Source of the DNA: an uncultured Clostridium sp.
GTDB lineage: Bacteria > Bacillota > Clostridia > Clostridiales > Clostridiaceae
Assembly: GCA_900540255.1 (NCBI GenBank)
Contig: UQFE01000026.1
Span: 1-32,250, forward strand
Direction of reading: 5' to 3'
DNA: 32,250 nucleotides
Part shown: in pieces, positions 18,711-26,131 of the stretch
Numbering within the stretch: position 1 is the stretch's first letter
Layout: each line of letters starts with the position of its first letter
Translations under genes and position numbers: made by a program
The notes under the pieces: generated by a model
The model's database searches: none
What the model was told of the DNA's origin: nothing
Seen by the model: the letters and a program-made list of their open reading frames with translations, nothing else

Positions 18711-19271
18711 TTAATTAATTGTTAATCCATCAAACATTATATCTACAATATTTTTCATTGTTTCAGAATAGTCTATTTTTTCTTTTCTTAAATTATTATC
18801 TTCTAATATAATTTTTATACTACCTATTAAAACACTTTTCATAAGATAAATATTTACCTTTTTTATCAATCCTTCATCAATACATTTTTTTACTAAGATA
18901 TTAGTGTGTTCCCAAGCTAAATCTAATCTATTCATTATTTTTTCATAAATTTTAGGATAAAACTTTTTTACTTCATGTATTTTTGTATAATCAATTGCAT
19001 CGTAAGATGTAGGTAAAAGAGTAAAGATTCTTTTTAATTTTTCTAAATTATCAATGGTAGCATCATTAAGTATTTCTTTTCCCTTTTCTGTAATTGAATC
19101 AAATATGTCATCTACTAATAAATTTAATAATGTTTCTTTACTATCTATATTTTCATATAAGGTACGTTTACTGACTCCAAGATTATTTGCCAAATCATCC
19201 ATAGTAAATTTAACACCTTTTTCTTTAAATATATTTATTGTTGCATTTACTATTTTTATCTCTAAACTCAT
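18711..19271 (-). CDS. TetR-family transcriptional regulator
   Basis: A 186-residue protein: an N-terminal TetR HTH (ATINIFKEKGVKFTMDDLANNLGVSKRTLYENIDSKETLL) with the usual last helix of the DNA-binding domain, and an all-helical C-terminal ligand/dimer domain that I cannot assign to a subgroup. I start at 19271, where GGAGG is 5 nt upstream; an ATG at 19283 overlaps that site. The gene is divergent from phosphatidylserine decarboxylase with a 198-bp gap holding inverted repeats, so it may repress itself and psd, possibly in response to membrane state. This is inference from layout only. Confidence 0.85.
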   Translation of the reverse strand: MSLEIKIVNATINIFKEKGVKFTMDDLANNLGVSKRTLYENIDSKETLLNLLVDDIFDSITEKGKEILNDATIDNLEKLKRIFTLLPTSYDAIDYTKIHEVKKFYPKIYEKIMNRLDLAWEHTNILVKKCIDEGLIKKVNIYLMKSVLIGSIKIILEDNNLRKEKIDYSETMKNIVDIMFDGLTIN

Positions 19272-19353
19272 TTTATCCTCCATATGCCATAAACTATTTT
19301 TCTTTCTATAACTTAATTCTAGTATTTTATAGTATTACTTTCAAATAAATTTT

Positions 19354-19432
19354 ATACTATTAATTGTTAATAAACTATTAAAAAAATATATGTTAATATA
19401 TTATAATAGGGGTTATATATAATTAATAGTAT
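19354..19432. promoter_or_regulatory. Inverted repeat and candidate promoter in the tetR-psd gap
   Basis: ATACTATTAATT (19354-19365) and its exact complement AATTAATAGTAT (19421-19432) are 55 nt apart, flanking a candidate psd promoter TTGTTA (19364-19369) / TATATG (19387-19392), 17-bp spacing. A direct repeat of AGTATT lies at 19321 and 19331. These are plausible TetR operators, but AT-rich DNA gives such repeats easily. Confidence 0.35.
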
Positions 19433-19469
19433 TTTTATAATTTAAAAATAATAAAAAGGAAATAAATTC

Positions 19470-20360
19470 ATGATACAAATTTATAATAGAAAAACTAATA
19501 AGTATGATACAGAAGCAGTGGCTGGAGAAAAGTATATTAATTGGGCATATGAATCACCAATAGGAAAAGGATTTGTAGAATTATTTATTAAAAGAAAAAT
19601 ATTTTCAAAGTTATATGGAATTTATTGTGATAGCAAATTGAGTAAAAGAAAAATTTCTTCCTTTATCTCAACTTTTAATATTGATATGGATATGTGCGTA
19701 AATACTTCATCTGATTTTGAAAACTTTAATGAATTTTTTATAAGAAGACTTACAAAAGAGGCACGTCCAATAAATAAAGATAAAAATGTATTGATTTCTC
19801 CTGGTGATGGTAGATTAATGGCTTATACTAATATAGATATAAATAAATTAATTCAAGTAAAGGGAATTACATATAGTTTATCAGAATTAATTGAGGATGA
19901 TGAAATTGCAAAGGAATATAATGGAGGAGTTTGCTTAGTTTTAAGATTATGTCCAACAGATTATCATAGATTACATTTTGTAGATGATGGAATTACAGAA
20001 AAGTCAAATATTGTTACAGGAAATTATTATTCGGTTAATCCAACAGCACTAGAAAGAATTCCTAAGTTATATTGTCAAAATAAAAGAGAATGGTCTATAT
20101 TTCATTCAAAAAATTTTGGAGATATAATTCATGTTGAAGTTGGGGCTACTTGTGTAGGTTCAATAATTCAAAGCTATACTCCTAATAAAAAAGTTAAAAA
20201 AGGTGATGAAAAGGGATATTTTAAATTTGGAGGCTCAACAACTATTTTATTTTTTAAAAAAGATATGGTTTCAATAGATGATGATATTTTACTTCAATCA
20301 TCATTTGGATTTGAAAGTAAAGTTAATATGGGTGAAAAAATAGGAGAAAAGTTAAAGTAA
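19470..20360 (+). CDS. psd: Phosphatidylserine decarboxylase proenzyme
   Basis: A 296-residue membrane-associated enzyme that converts phosphatidylserine to phosphatidylethanolamine. The catalytic His motif is in [11 protein letters not shown], a conserved acidic start to the active-site region is [10 protein letters not shown], and self-cleavage is expected at G255-S256 in [11 protein letters not shown], giving the pyruvoyl alpha chain. The GGST form of the LGST motif is usual for this clostridial class. The length fits the longer bacterial type. AAAGGAAAT precedes the ATG at 19470. The gene is monocistronic, closed by an AT-rich hairpin, and divergent from a TetR regulator. A phosphatidylserine synthase gene (pssA) is not in the window. 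Confidence 0.95.
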   Translation: MIQIYNRKTNKYDTEAVAGEKYINWAYESPIGKGFVELFIKRKIFSKLYGIYCDSKLSKRKISSFISTFNIDMDMCVNTSSDFENFNEFFIRRLTKEARPINKDKNVLISPGDGRLMAYTNIDINKLIQVKGITYSLSELIEDDEIAKEYNGGVCLVLRLCPTDYHRLHFVDDGITEKSNIVTGNYYSVNPTALERIPKLYCQNKREWSIFHSKNFGDIIHVEVGATCVGSIIQSYTPNKKVKKGDEKGYFKFGGSTTILFFKKDMVSIDDDILLQSSFGFESKVNMGEKIGEKLK

Positions 20361-20365
20361 AATAT

Positions 20366-20406
20366 AAAATAGAAATTATATTTTTAAAGATATAATTTCT
20401 ATTTTT
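20366..20406. terminator. Bidirectional AT-rich terminator between psd and the CARF gene
   Basis: Stem AAAATAGAAATTATAT / ATATAATTTCTATTTT with a short loop and T/A tracts at both ends, placed between convergent genes. Confidence 0.7.
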
Positions 20407-20426
20407 AGATAATTAATTTTAAATAA

Positions 20427-21560
20427 TTATTTTATTATTGATTTAATAGTCTTTAAAAATTTTTCTTCATTACCATCGAATATTATTATATTAATTCCCA
20501 TTTCCTTAGCTCTTATTTTAACAGGAGACTTTATAGGAGCTTTTGTAGCTACTAAAATTTTATATGAATTATCTCCACCAAATTTTTCAGCATAAACATT
20601 TAGTTCATTTAATGCCATTTCATTATATTTATCGCTATCCTTACAAGAAATAAATATTGGAACAGAATCTTTTACTGCAACTACATCAACTTCATTTCTA
20701 ACGATTTCATTACTATCATTCCATAAAAACATAACTCCATTTTTAGATTCATCTATTTCATCTATTTTATTTATAAGTTTATTAGTTTCAATTTCTAGCC
20801 AAGTACCACTTTTGAATATAAATGCTTTAAGATAATTATTTAAAAAATCAATTGTAATTTTATCAGTGGTATTTCTTACAGTAATTTCTTTCATTTTAAC
20901 AAGATTATCTAAGATTAAATTTAATAACTTATTTTCTTCTTTAGATAAATTGTTAGTATGAATATAAATTCTTTGTTGATTATATGAGTCATGCTCAAAT
21001 ATGCTTGAGTCATATAATTTTTGCTTATGTTCATGCCATAATGATATATTTTTTGAGATTTGTTCTGAAAAAAATATTAAATCTTTTTTATTATATAGTT
21101 GGGAGGCATCTTCAACAATCATTCCTCCTGAAGCTTTAACTATATCATCTATCTCTAAATCCTCAAAAGCTTTATTTAAAATTGATATAGCATTATCTTT
21201 AAATTCATATAATATTTTTTCTTTAATATCAATATATAATGATTTTAAATTATTCTTTAAACATAAGTTTAATAAGATTAAAGAATTTACTCTTTTTCCA
21301 CCTGTCAAATTTACTATTATATTTTTATTTTCAATATTTTTTATTAATTTTTCTAAGGCGGTATTATCTCCTTCTTTAATATCAAAAAAATTTAATTTTA
21401 TATTTTTAAAATTTCTTTCATAATATTTTTTTAATGTATCAGCTTTATTATTGCATGATTTATCCTTTATAAAATAGATAATTTCTGGATTTAGTTCTTT
21501 TGTTGCTAATATATTACTTTCATTATGTTCATCTACTTGACTTATTAAAATATCAATCAT
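20427..21560 (-). CDS. Stand-alone CARF-domain nuclease, DUF1887 / Card1-Can2-like
   Basis: A 377-residue protein. Residues about 1-140 look like a CARF sensor: alternating strands and helices from MIDILISQVDEHN, and the family loop NLTGGKRVNSL (residues 84-94). After a helical middle, the C-terminus is a PD-(D/E)xK fold: GTWLE (E256), NEVDVV (E290, D292), PIFISCK (K307), then ELNVYAEKFGG (E319). This is the arrangement of DUF1887 / Card1 / Can2 effectors, which cut nucleic acid when the CARF dimer binds cyclic oligoadenylate. The usual ExK is SxK here (S305-C-K307). No CRISPR array or cas gene lies in the window. The ribosome binding site AAGAGGT precedes the ATG. Family is strong by motif; ligand and substrate unknown. 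Confidence 0.82.
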   Translation of the reverse strand: MIDILISQVDEHNESNILATKELNPEIIYFIKDKSCNNKADTLKKYYERNFKNIKLNFFDIKEGDNTALEKLIKNIENKNIIVNLTGGKRVNSLILLNLCLKNNLKSLYIDIKEKILYEFKDNAISILNKAFEDLEIDDIVKASGGMIVEDASQLYNKKDLIFFSEQISKNISLWHEHKQKLYDSSIFEHDSYNQQRIYIHTNNLSKEENKLLNLILDNLVKMKEITVRNTTDKITIDFLNNYLKAFIFKSGTWLEIETNKLINKIDEIDESKNGVMFLWNDSNEIVRNEVDVVAVKDSVPIFISCKDSDKYNEMALNELNVYAEKFGGDNSYKILVATKAPIKSPVKIRAKEMGINIIIFDGNEEKFLKTIKSIIK

Positions 21561-21580
21561 ATTTTTAATACCTCTTTATT

Positions 21581-21600
21581 AAAACTATATTAATAGTTTT
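21581..21600. promoter_or_regulatory. Palindrome upstream of the CARF nuclease gene
   Basis: AAAACTATATTAATAGTTTT: 8-bp arms AAAACTAT/ATAGTTTT around ATTA. It sits between the tRNA-Arg terminator and the ribosome binding site of the CARF gene, where the promoter must also lie, so it may be an operator. Base composition makes chance possible. Confidence 0.35.
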
Positions 21601-21624
21601 CCAAATAAAATGATTTTTTATAAA

Positions 21625-21658
21625 TAAAAAAAGAACCATTGAAAATCAATAGTTCTTT
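21625..21658 (-). terminator. Terminator of tRNA-Arg
   Basis: On the minus strand, AAAGAACTATTGATT / TTCAATGGTTCTTT forms a hairpin followed by a run of seven T, directly after the CCA end of the tRNA. Confidence 0.88.
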
Positions 21659-21660
21659 CA

Positions 21661-21735
21661 TGGCAGAGCGTAAAGGAATCGAACCCTTAATGTGCCGTCC
21701 GTAGCGGCATGTTATATCCGTTTAACTAACGCTCC
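21661..21735 (-). tRNA. tRNA-Arg (ACG)
   Basis: On the minus strand the acceptor GGAGCGT pairs with ACGCTCT (G1-U72 wobble at the end), discriminator G and encoded CCA. The anticodon stem TGCCG/CGGCA holds CTACGGA, giving ACG (inosine at position 34 expected, reading CGN). The D arm is GTTA/TAAC, and the T arm holds TTCGATT. All arms fold, so the assignment is safe; the terminal G-U pair is uncommon. Confidence 0.93.
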
Positions 21736-21856
21736 AAATTATTAACAACACTATGTTAACACAAATAAATAAATTTTTCAAGAAATAAATGCTTTAATAG
21801 GTTTAAAAACAGTAAAATTAGTCAATTATTATTAATAACTATAAGGAGGAATAAAT

Positions 21857-23065
21857 GTGGATAATTTATTTAAGAAGAATAAAAATAAGGATGTTTTTAA
21901 AATTTTTGCTATATCCTGTTCTGTATTGCTATTGGTAGTCATTTTAAATTTCTATGTAGATTATAAATATTTATCAATCGTAAATAATTTTTATTCAAAA
22001 TTTAATAGTTGTGATTTTACTGAAGCTAAAAAAATTATTAATAATGATAGTATTTATTTAAAATTAAAGAAAAAGAAATTAAATAATGATTTAAATGCTT
22101 ATTTTAGTGAAGTAGTTAATAATATATGTCAAAGTTTATTAGAAAGTAATGAAGAAAAAGAAAAGGCATTAATAGTTTTTAATGAAATAAAAAGTTATAA
22201 TATTTTAAATTCATCTATAAATAAACTTATAATTTCATTAGATAAAAATTATGTTGTACAAACTGAATCAGATTATAAAGCCATTTTATTATTAGGAGTA
22301 GATAGTTATAATAATGGAAACCTTAAGGAGGGAATTGATTATTTAAAGAAAATTCCTTCTACATCAAAATATGCAAATAAAGCAAATAAGTACATAAAAC
22401 AATATGTTAATGAATATAAAGAAGGTTTATTTAATCAAGCTGATGAATTAGTAAAGGATGATTATTATACTAAAGCAATAAATTTACTAAAGGATGCAGA
22501 TACATCAATTATTGATGTAAATTATACAGATATAGAAGCAAAAATTAATTCAATTTCAGAAGCAAGAGAAAACTATTTAACTTCAATAAGTTCTAATGAA
22601 AATAAACAAGAAACAATATCAGCATCTTCTAAGTTACTTCAATCATTAACAAGTAATAACATTAATACATTAAATATTGAAAGCTTAACATCTAATTTAA
22701 TTTATGTAAATTTAAAAGATCAAATTACTTATATTTATAAAGGTTCAATAAATAATTGGGATAAAATTAAAAGTTTTAAATGTTCTACAGGAATAGAATC
22801 TGAAAAAACACCAACAGGAATATTTGATGTACGCGAACGTGGAGCATGGTTTTTTTCAGATAAATACAATCAAGGTGGGAAGTATTGGGTTCAATTTTAT
22901 GGAGATTATTTATTTCATTCTGTTCCTTATAATAAGGACCAAAGTGAAGTTGTTGATTATACTTTAGGAGTACCAGCTTCTCATGGTTGCATAAGATTAA
23001 AAACTGAAGATGCAAAGTGGATTTATGATAATATAGAATCAGGAACAAAGGTAATAATTAATTAA
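21857..23065 (+). CDS. Membrane-anchored L,D-transpeptidase (YkuD domain)
   Basis: A 402-residue protein starting with GTG at 21857, 6 nt after GGAGGA. A short basic N-terminus leads to one membrane segment (about residues 15-35, IFAISCSVLLLVVILNFYV), placing the rest outside the cell. Residues about 130-250 resemble tetratricopeptide-like helical repeats (LGVDSYNNGNLKEGIDYLKKI, KDDYYTKAINLLKDA). The C-terminal YkuD domain has HSVPYN and the catalytic SHGCIRL with C378, the Cys that forms 3-3 peptidoglycan cross-links or attaches proteins to the wall. There is a single gene with its own terminator, upstream of cca. The membrane anchor plus repeat region is a common clostridial Ldt layout. Exact acceptor unknown. 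Confidence 0.9.
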   Translation: MDNLFKKNKNKDVFKIFAISCSVLLLVVILNFYVDYKYLSIVNNFYSKFNSCDFTEAKKIINNDSIYLKLKKKKLNNDLNAYFSEVVNNICQSLLESNEEKEKALIVFNEIKSYNILNSSINKLIISLDKNYVVQTESDYKAILLLGVDSYNNGNLKEGIDYLKKIPSTSKYANKANKYIKQYVNEYKEGLFNQADELVKDDYYTKAINLLKDADTSIIDVNYTDIEAKINSISEARENYLTSISSNENKQETISASSKLLQSLTSNNINTLNIESLTSNLIYVNLKDQITYIYKGSINNWDKIKSFKCSTGIESEKTPTGIFDVRERGAWFFSDKYNQGGKYWVQFYGDYLFHSVPYNKDQSEVVDYTLGVPASHGCIRLKTEDAKWIYDNIESGTKVIIN

Positions 23066-23071
23066 AGTTTA

Positions 23072-23113
23072 AGGATTAAAGTTAATAAATAATAATTAAC
23101 TTTAGTCCTAATT
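23072..23113 (+). terminator. Terminator after the L,D-transpeptidase gene
   Basis: Stem AGGATTAAAGTTAAT / ATTAACTTTAGTCCT (one G-T pair), followed by a weak T tract. Confidence 0.65.
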
Positions 23114-23191
23114 TATTGTTATAAACCTTTATAATAATATTTATGTTAAAATATAATAATAACGAAAATTTAATTTAAAGGATGATTTATC

Positions 23192-24532
23192 ATGTTTATT
23201 AATATACCTAGTAATGTTCAATTTATTATTGATACTTTTTATAAAAATAATTATGAGGCATTTATGGTTGGGGGATGTGTTAGAGATTCATTGTTGGGAT
23301 TAATGCCTAAGGATTATGATATAACTACATCAGCATTACCACGCATAACACAATCATTATTTGAAAAAACTATTCCAACGGGAATACAGCATGGAACAGT
23401 TACAGTAGTATTAAATAATGAAAATTTAGAAGTTACTACTTATAGAACTGAGGGAAAATATATTGATAATCGTCGCCCTGAATCAGTTGAATTTGTATTT
23501 AATATAAAAGAAGATTTATCAAGGCGTGATTTTACAGTAAATGCTCTTGCTTATAATAAGAAAGAGGGTTTAATAGATTATTTTAATGGAATAGAAGATA
23601 TAAGAAATAAGTTAATAAGAGCTGTGGGAGATCCTAATAAAAGGTTTCAAGAAGATGCATTAAGAATGTTACGTGCAATTAGATTTAGTTGCCAATTAGG
23701 GTTTCAAATAGAAGAAGATACTTATTTAGCTATAAAAGCAAATTATGAATTAATAAAAAATATAAGTGTTGAAAGAATTAGAGATGAATTATGTAAGATA
23801 TTAATTACTAACAATCCTTGTGAAGGATTAAGCTTACTTAGGGGTACAGGAATTTTAGGAATAATTCTTCCTGAAATTAATAGTTTAGTTGGATATACTC
23901 CACTTTGTAATAATCATAATAGAGATGTTTTTAATCATACCTTAAATGTAATAAAAAATACCTCAAGTAATGATTTAATTTTAAGGCTATCAGCACTTTT
24001 TCATGATGTTGGAAAACTTAATACCTTAAAACAATTACCTAATGGGCACTGCTATTTTCCGGGGCATGCTAAAGAAGGCGCTATAATATGTAAACCGATA
24101 TTATCAAGATTAAAGTTTGATAATGATACTATAGATCGAGTTTCTAAGATTATTTATGATCATTTAGTATTAGATGTTAATTATATGCCAACTGATGGTG
24201 AAATAAAAAGATTATTAAGACGTGTTGAACCTAAAAATATATTTATTCTTTTTGAACTTCAAAGAGCAGATATTAATGCACTATGGGATCCAGTTCCATT
24301 TTTAAAAAAGGTTGATTATATTTCTAATAGAGTAAAATTAATACTTGAAAATAATGAACCACTTTATATAAAAGATTTAGCTGTTACTGGTTCTGATTTA
24401 ATGACACATTTAAATATTAAACCAGGAAAAATTATTGGAGAAATATTAATATTTTTATTAGAAAAAGTACTTGATGATAAAAATTTAAATACTAAAAAAA
24501 ATCTTTTATCAATTGCAGAAAATTTTCTTTAA
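23192..24532 (+). CDS. cca: CCA-adding tRNA nucleotidyltransferase
   Basis: A 446-residue class II polymerase that adds or repairs the 3' CCA of tRNAs. The catalytic head is VGGCVRDSLLGLMPKDYDITT with D41 and D43, followed by RRDFTVNALAYN and the template helix EDALRMLRAIRFSCQLGF. An HD domain follows (LFHDVGK, H271-D272), with the tRNA-binding tail at the C-terminus. All tRNAs visible to their 3' ends in this window already encode CCA, so the enzyme should mainly repair ends. ATG 23192 with AAAGGATG at 23177-23184. Length fits the HD-containing bacterial type. It has its own terminator and no operon partner. Confidence 0.95.
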   Translation: MFINIPSNVQFIIDTFYKNNYEAFMVGGCVRDSLLGLMPKDYDITTSALPRITQSLFEKTIPTGIQHGTVTVVLNNENLEVTTYRTEGKYIDNRRPESVEFVFNIKEDLSRRDFTVNALAYNKKEGLIDYFNGIEDIRNKLIRAVGDPNKRFQEDALRMLRAIRFSCQLGFQIEEDTYLAIKANYELIKNISVERIRDELCKILITNNPCEGLSLLRGTGILGIILPEINSLVGYTPLCNNHNRDVFNHTLNVIKNTSSNDLILRLSALFHDVGKLNTLKQLPNGHCYFPGHAKEGAIICKPILSRLKFDNDTIDRVSKIIYDHLVLDVNYMPTDGEIKRLLRRVEPKNIFILFELQRADINALWDPVPFLKKVDYISNRVKLILENNEPLYIKDLAVTGSDLMTHLNIKPGKIIGEILIFLLEKVLDDKNLNTKKNLLSIAENFL

Positions 24533-24558
24533 TTATAGTAAAAGTGTTGTAAGAAGAT

Positions 24559-24610
24559 AAAAATCCATATAAGGTAAAGTCTTAAAGAAGTTTACTTTAT
24601 AGGGATTTTT
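24559..24610 (+). terminator. Terminator of cca
   Basis: Left arm AAAAATCCATATAAGGTAAA and right arm TTTACTTTATAGGGATTTTT form a near-perfect hairpin ending in five T. The A-rich left edge lets it also work on the minus strand. Confidence 0.8.
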
Positions 24611-24661
24611 ATATAAAATAATTTTTAAATTTTTATTATTAATCATATTTAATAGTAGCTA

Positions 24662-24694
24662 AATTTAATTTTTATATTTTATAAAAATTAAATT
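24662..24694. repeat. Perfect 15-bp A/T palindrome over the hlyIII stop codon
   Basis: AATTTAATTTTTATA (24662-24676) and TATAAAAATTAAATT (24680-24694) are exact complements with a 3-nt spacer. The stop codon (24688-24690, minus) is inside the right arm. It has no G/C in the stem and no T run on the minus strand, so it is a poor terminator; role unclear. Confidence 0.6.
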
Positions 24695-25335
24695 ACATAA
24701 GTATATACACATATGAAATGACTTAAACTACCAAGTAATATGAATATATGAAATATTTCATGGAAGCCCCAATTACCAATTTTCAATTTTTTAGAATTGG
24801 TAGCATAAATTATTCCACCTATAGTATAAAAAATACCACCTAATACTAACCAAAATAAGCTTATTCCAGGCAATATTGCTGATAAAGGTTTAATCATAAA
24901 TAATGCAGCCCAGCCCATTCCAATATACATTGCACTATCTACCCAACTAGGACAATTAAACCAACAAAGTTTAAATACAATACCTAAAATTGCAATAGTA
25001 GTCATTACAGTAAACATTGTAAATCCAAATTTACCACCAATTGTTATTAAACAAAATGGAGCATATGAACCAGCAATTAAAATAAAAATCATTGAATGAT
25101 CAAGTTTTTGAAAAAATGAAATAACTTTTTGAGTTGATACTATTCCATGATAAGTTCCTGAAGTTGTATATAAAAGAATTAAACTTAATCCAAAAATGGT
25201 AACAGATAATATTGAAATAGCAGGACCACCTGAGAATGTTACTTTAAGCAACATGGCAATTAAAGCAATTAATGATAATCCAGCACCAGCAAGATGAGTT
25301 ATAGAATTAATTGGTTCTCTTAATTTTTTATACAT
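24688..25335 (-). CDS. Haemolysin III family (PAQR-like) membrane protein
   Basis: A 215-residue protein with seven predicted membrane helices and the family start REPINSITHLAGAGLSLIAL. Conserved PAQR/HlyIII polar residues are visible: H in SITH, S/YHG in TSGTYHG, the helix DHSMIFILIAGSYAPF, and HEIFHIFILLGSLSHF near the C-terminus. These His, Ser and Asp residues form a hydrolase-like metal site in the CREST superfamily. The haemolysin name comes from early work; the native role is not settled and may concern membrane lipid or stress. ATG 25335 is chosen, with AGAGGTG upstream; a GTG at 25347 overlaps that site. It is divergent from a DUF1836 regulator gene, with matching palindromes before each gene. 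Confidence 0.88.
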   Translation of the reverse strand: MYKKLREPINSITHLAGAGLSLIALIAMLLKVTFSGGPAISILSVTIFGLSLILLYTTSGTYHGIVSTQKVISFFQKLDHSMIFILIAGSYAPFCLITIGGKFGFTMFTVMTTIAILGIVFKLCWFNCPSWVDSAMYIGMGWAALFMIKPLSAILPGISLFWLVLGGIFYTIGGIIYATNSKKLKIGNWGFHEIFHIFILLGSLSHFICVYTYVI

Positions 25336-25362
25336 ATAAATAAACACCTCTCATTTCAATAA

Positions 25363-25379
25363 GTAGTTTTAAAAACTAC
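25363..25379. promoter_or_regulatory. Operator-like palindrome, hlyIII side
   Basis: GTAGTTTTAAAAACTAC: perfect 8-bp arms around one base. It lies about 13 nt upstream of the hlyIII ribosome binding site and nearly equals the palindrome at 25527-25543 before the divergent gene. Confidence 0.65.
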
Positions 25380-25509
25380 ATTTTATTATATTAATATTAT
25401 TTGATATTTGTTCACTATAGTCAAAGTGAATTTAAGTAGATTTAAGCAAATTATCAGTAAATACATCTGTTTTTCTTGCAAATATTAGGAAATACTATTA
25501 TTATTAAAA

Positions 25510-25543
25510 TATAATAGTGATAATAAGTAGTTTTTAAAACTAT
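25510..25543 (+). promoter_or_regulatory. DUF1836 gene -10 and operator-like palindrome
   Basis: TATAAT at 25510-25515, then GTAGTTTTTAAAACTAT at 25527-25543 (7-bp perfect arms around T), just before GGAGG. The palindrome would overlap the transcription start. It matches the site at 25363-25379 in all but two positions. Confidence 0.65.
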
Positions 25544-25555
25544 ATGGAGGATGCT

Positions 25556-26128
25556 ATGGATATAATAGAAATATTAAATAATTTATCTTTAGAAAGTAAT
25601 ATTAAATTAGAAGAAGTGCCAGAAATAGATTTATATATGGATCAAGTAATTCAATTATTTGAATCTAAATTAAGTAATCAAAAAAGAAATGATGAAGAAA
25701 AAATATTAACAAAAACAATGATTAATAATTATGCTAAAGGAAAGCTTTTATTACCTATAAAAAATAAAAAATATTCAAAAGAACATATTATACTTATGTC
25801 TTTAATTTATAATTTAAAGGGAGCATTATCAATAAACGATATTAAATTATGTTTGGATGAAATAATAAATAAATCTGTGCAAGGAAATTATCCATTAAGA
25901 GAATTATATTCAAGTTTTCTAGAGGAATGTGATAATGATGAAAAAAGCTTTAAAATAGATGTTTCTACAAAATTTGAAAATATAAGCAATAAAGTTGATG
26001 AAAATAAAAATTTTGATGGAGAGTTTGAAAAAAACTTTTTATTATTATGTTCATTAGTAAATATGAGCAATATGTATAGAAGAATGAGTGAAAAATTAAT
26101 TGATGAGTTTTTTGCTGAAGGGAAGTAA
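25556..26128 (+). CDS. DUF1836-domain protein, probable transcriptional regulator
   Basis: A 190-residue acidic, helical protein. Residues about 12-110 match the DUF1836 pattern: EEVPEIDLYMDQVIQLFESKL, LTKTMINNYAKGKLLLP (an HTH-like turn: the protein TKTMINNY recognition helix), and KKYSKEHIILMSLIYNLKGALSINDIK. This has the look of a MerR-like or winged HTH. Bacillus YkrK, of this family, is known as a repressor acting on a stress protease promoter. ATG 25556 is preceded by GGAGG at 25546-25550. The stop is 3 nt before the ABC-class ATPase gene. Palindromes on both sides of the divergent gap suggest it controls itself and hlyIII. Regulator role is inference from family and context. Confidence 0.75.
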   Translation: MDIIEILNNLSLESNIKLEEVPEIDLYMDQVIQLFESKLSNQKRNDEEKILTKTMINNYAKGKLLLPIKNKKYSKEHIILMSLIYNLKGALSINDIKLCLDEIINKSVQGNYPLRELYSSFLEECDNDEKSFKIDVSTKFENISNKVDENKNFDGEFEKNFLLLCSLVNMSNMYRRMSEKLIDEFFAEGK

Positions 26129-26131
26129 AAT

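Noticed and set aside
20400..21860. CRISPR array near the CARF nuclease
   Set aside because: No regularly spaced direct repeats are present here or elsewhere in the window; only tRNA-Arg and simple hairpins.
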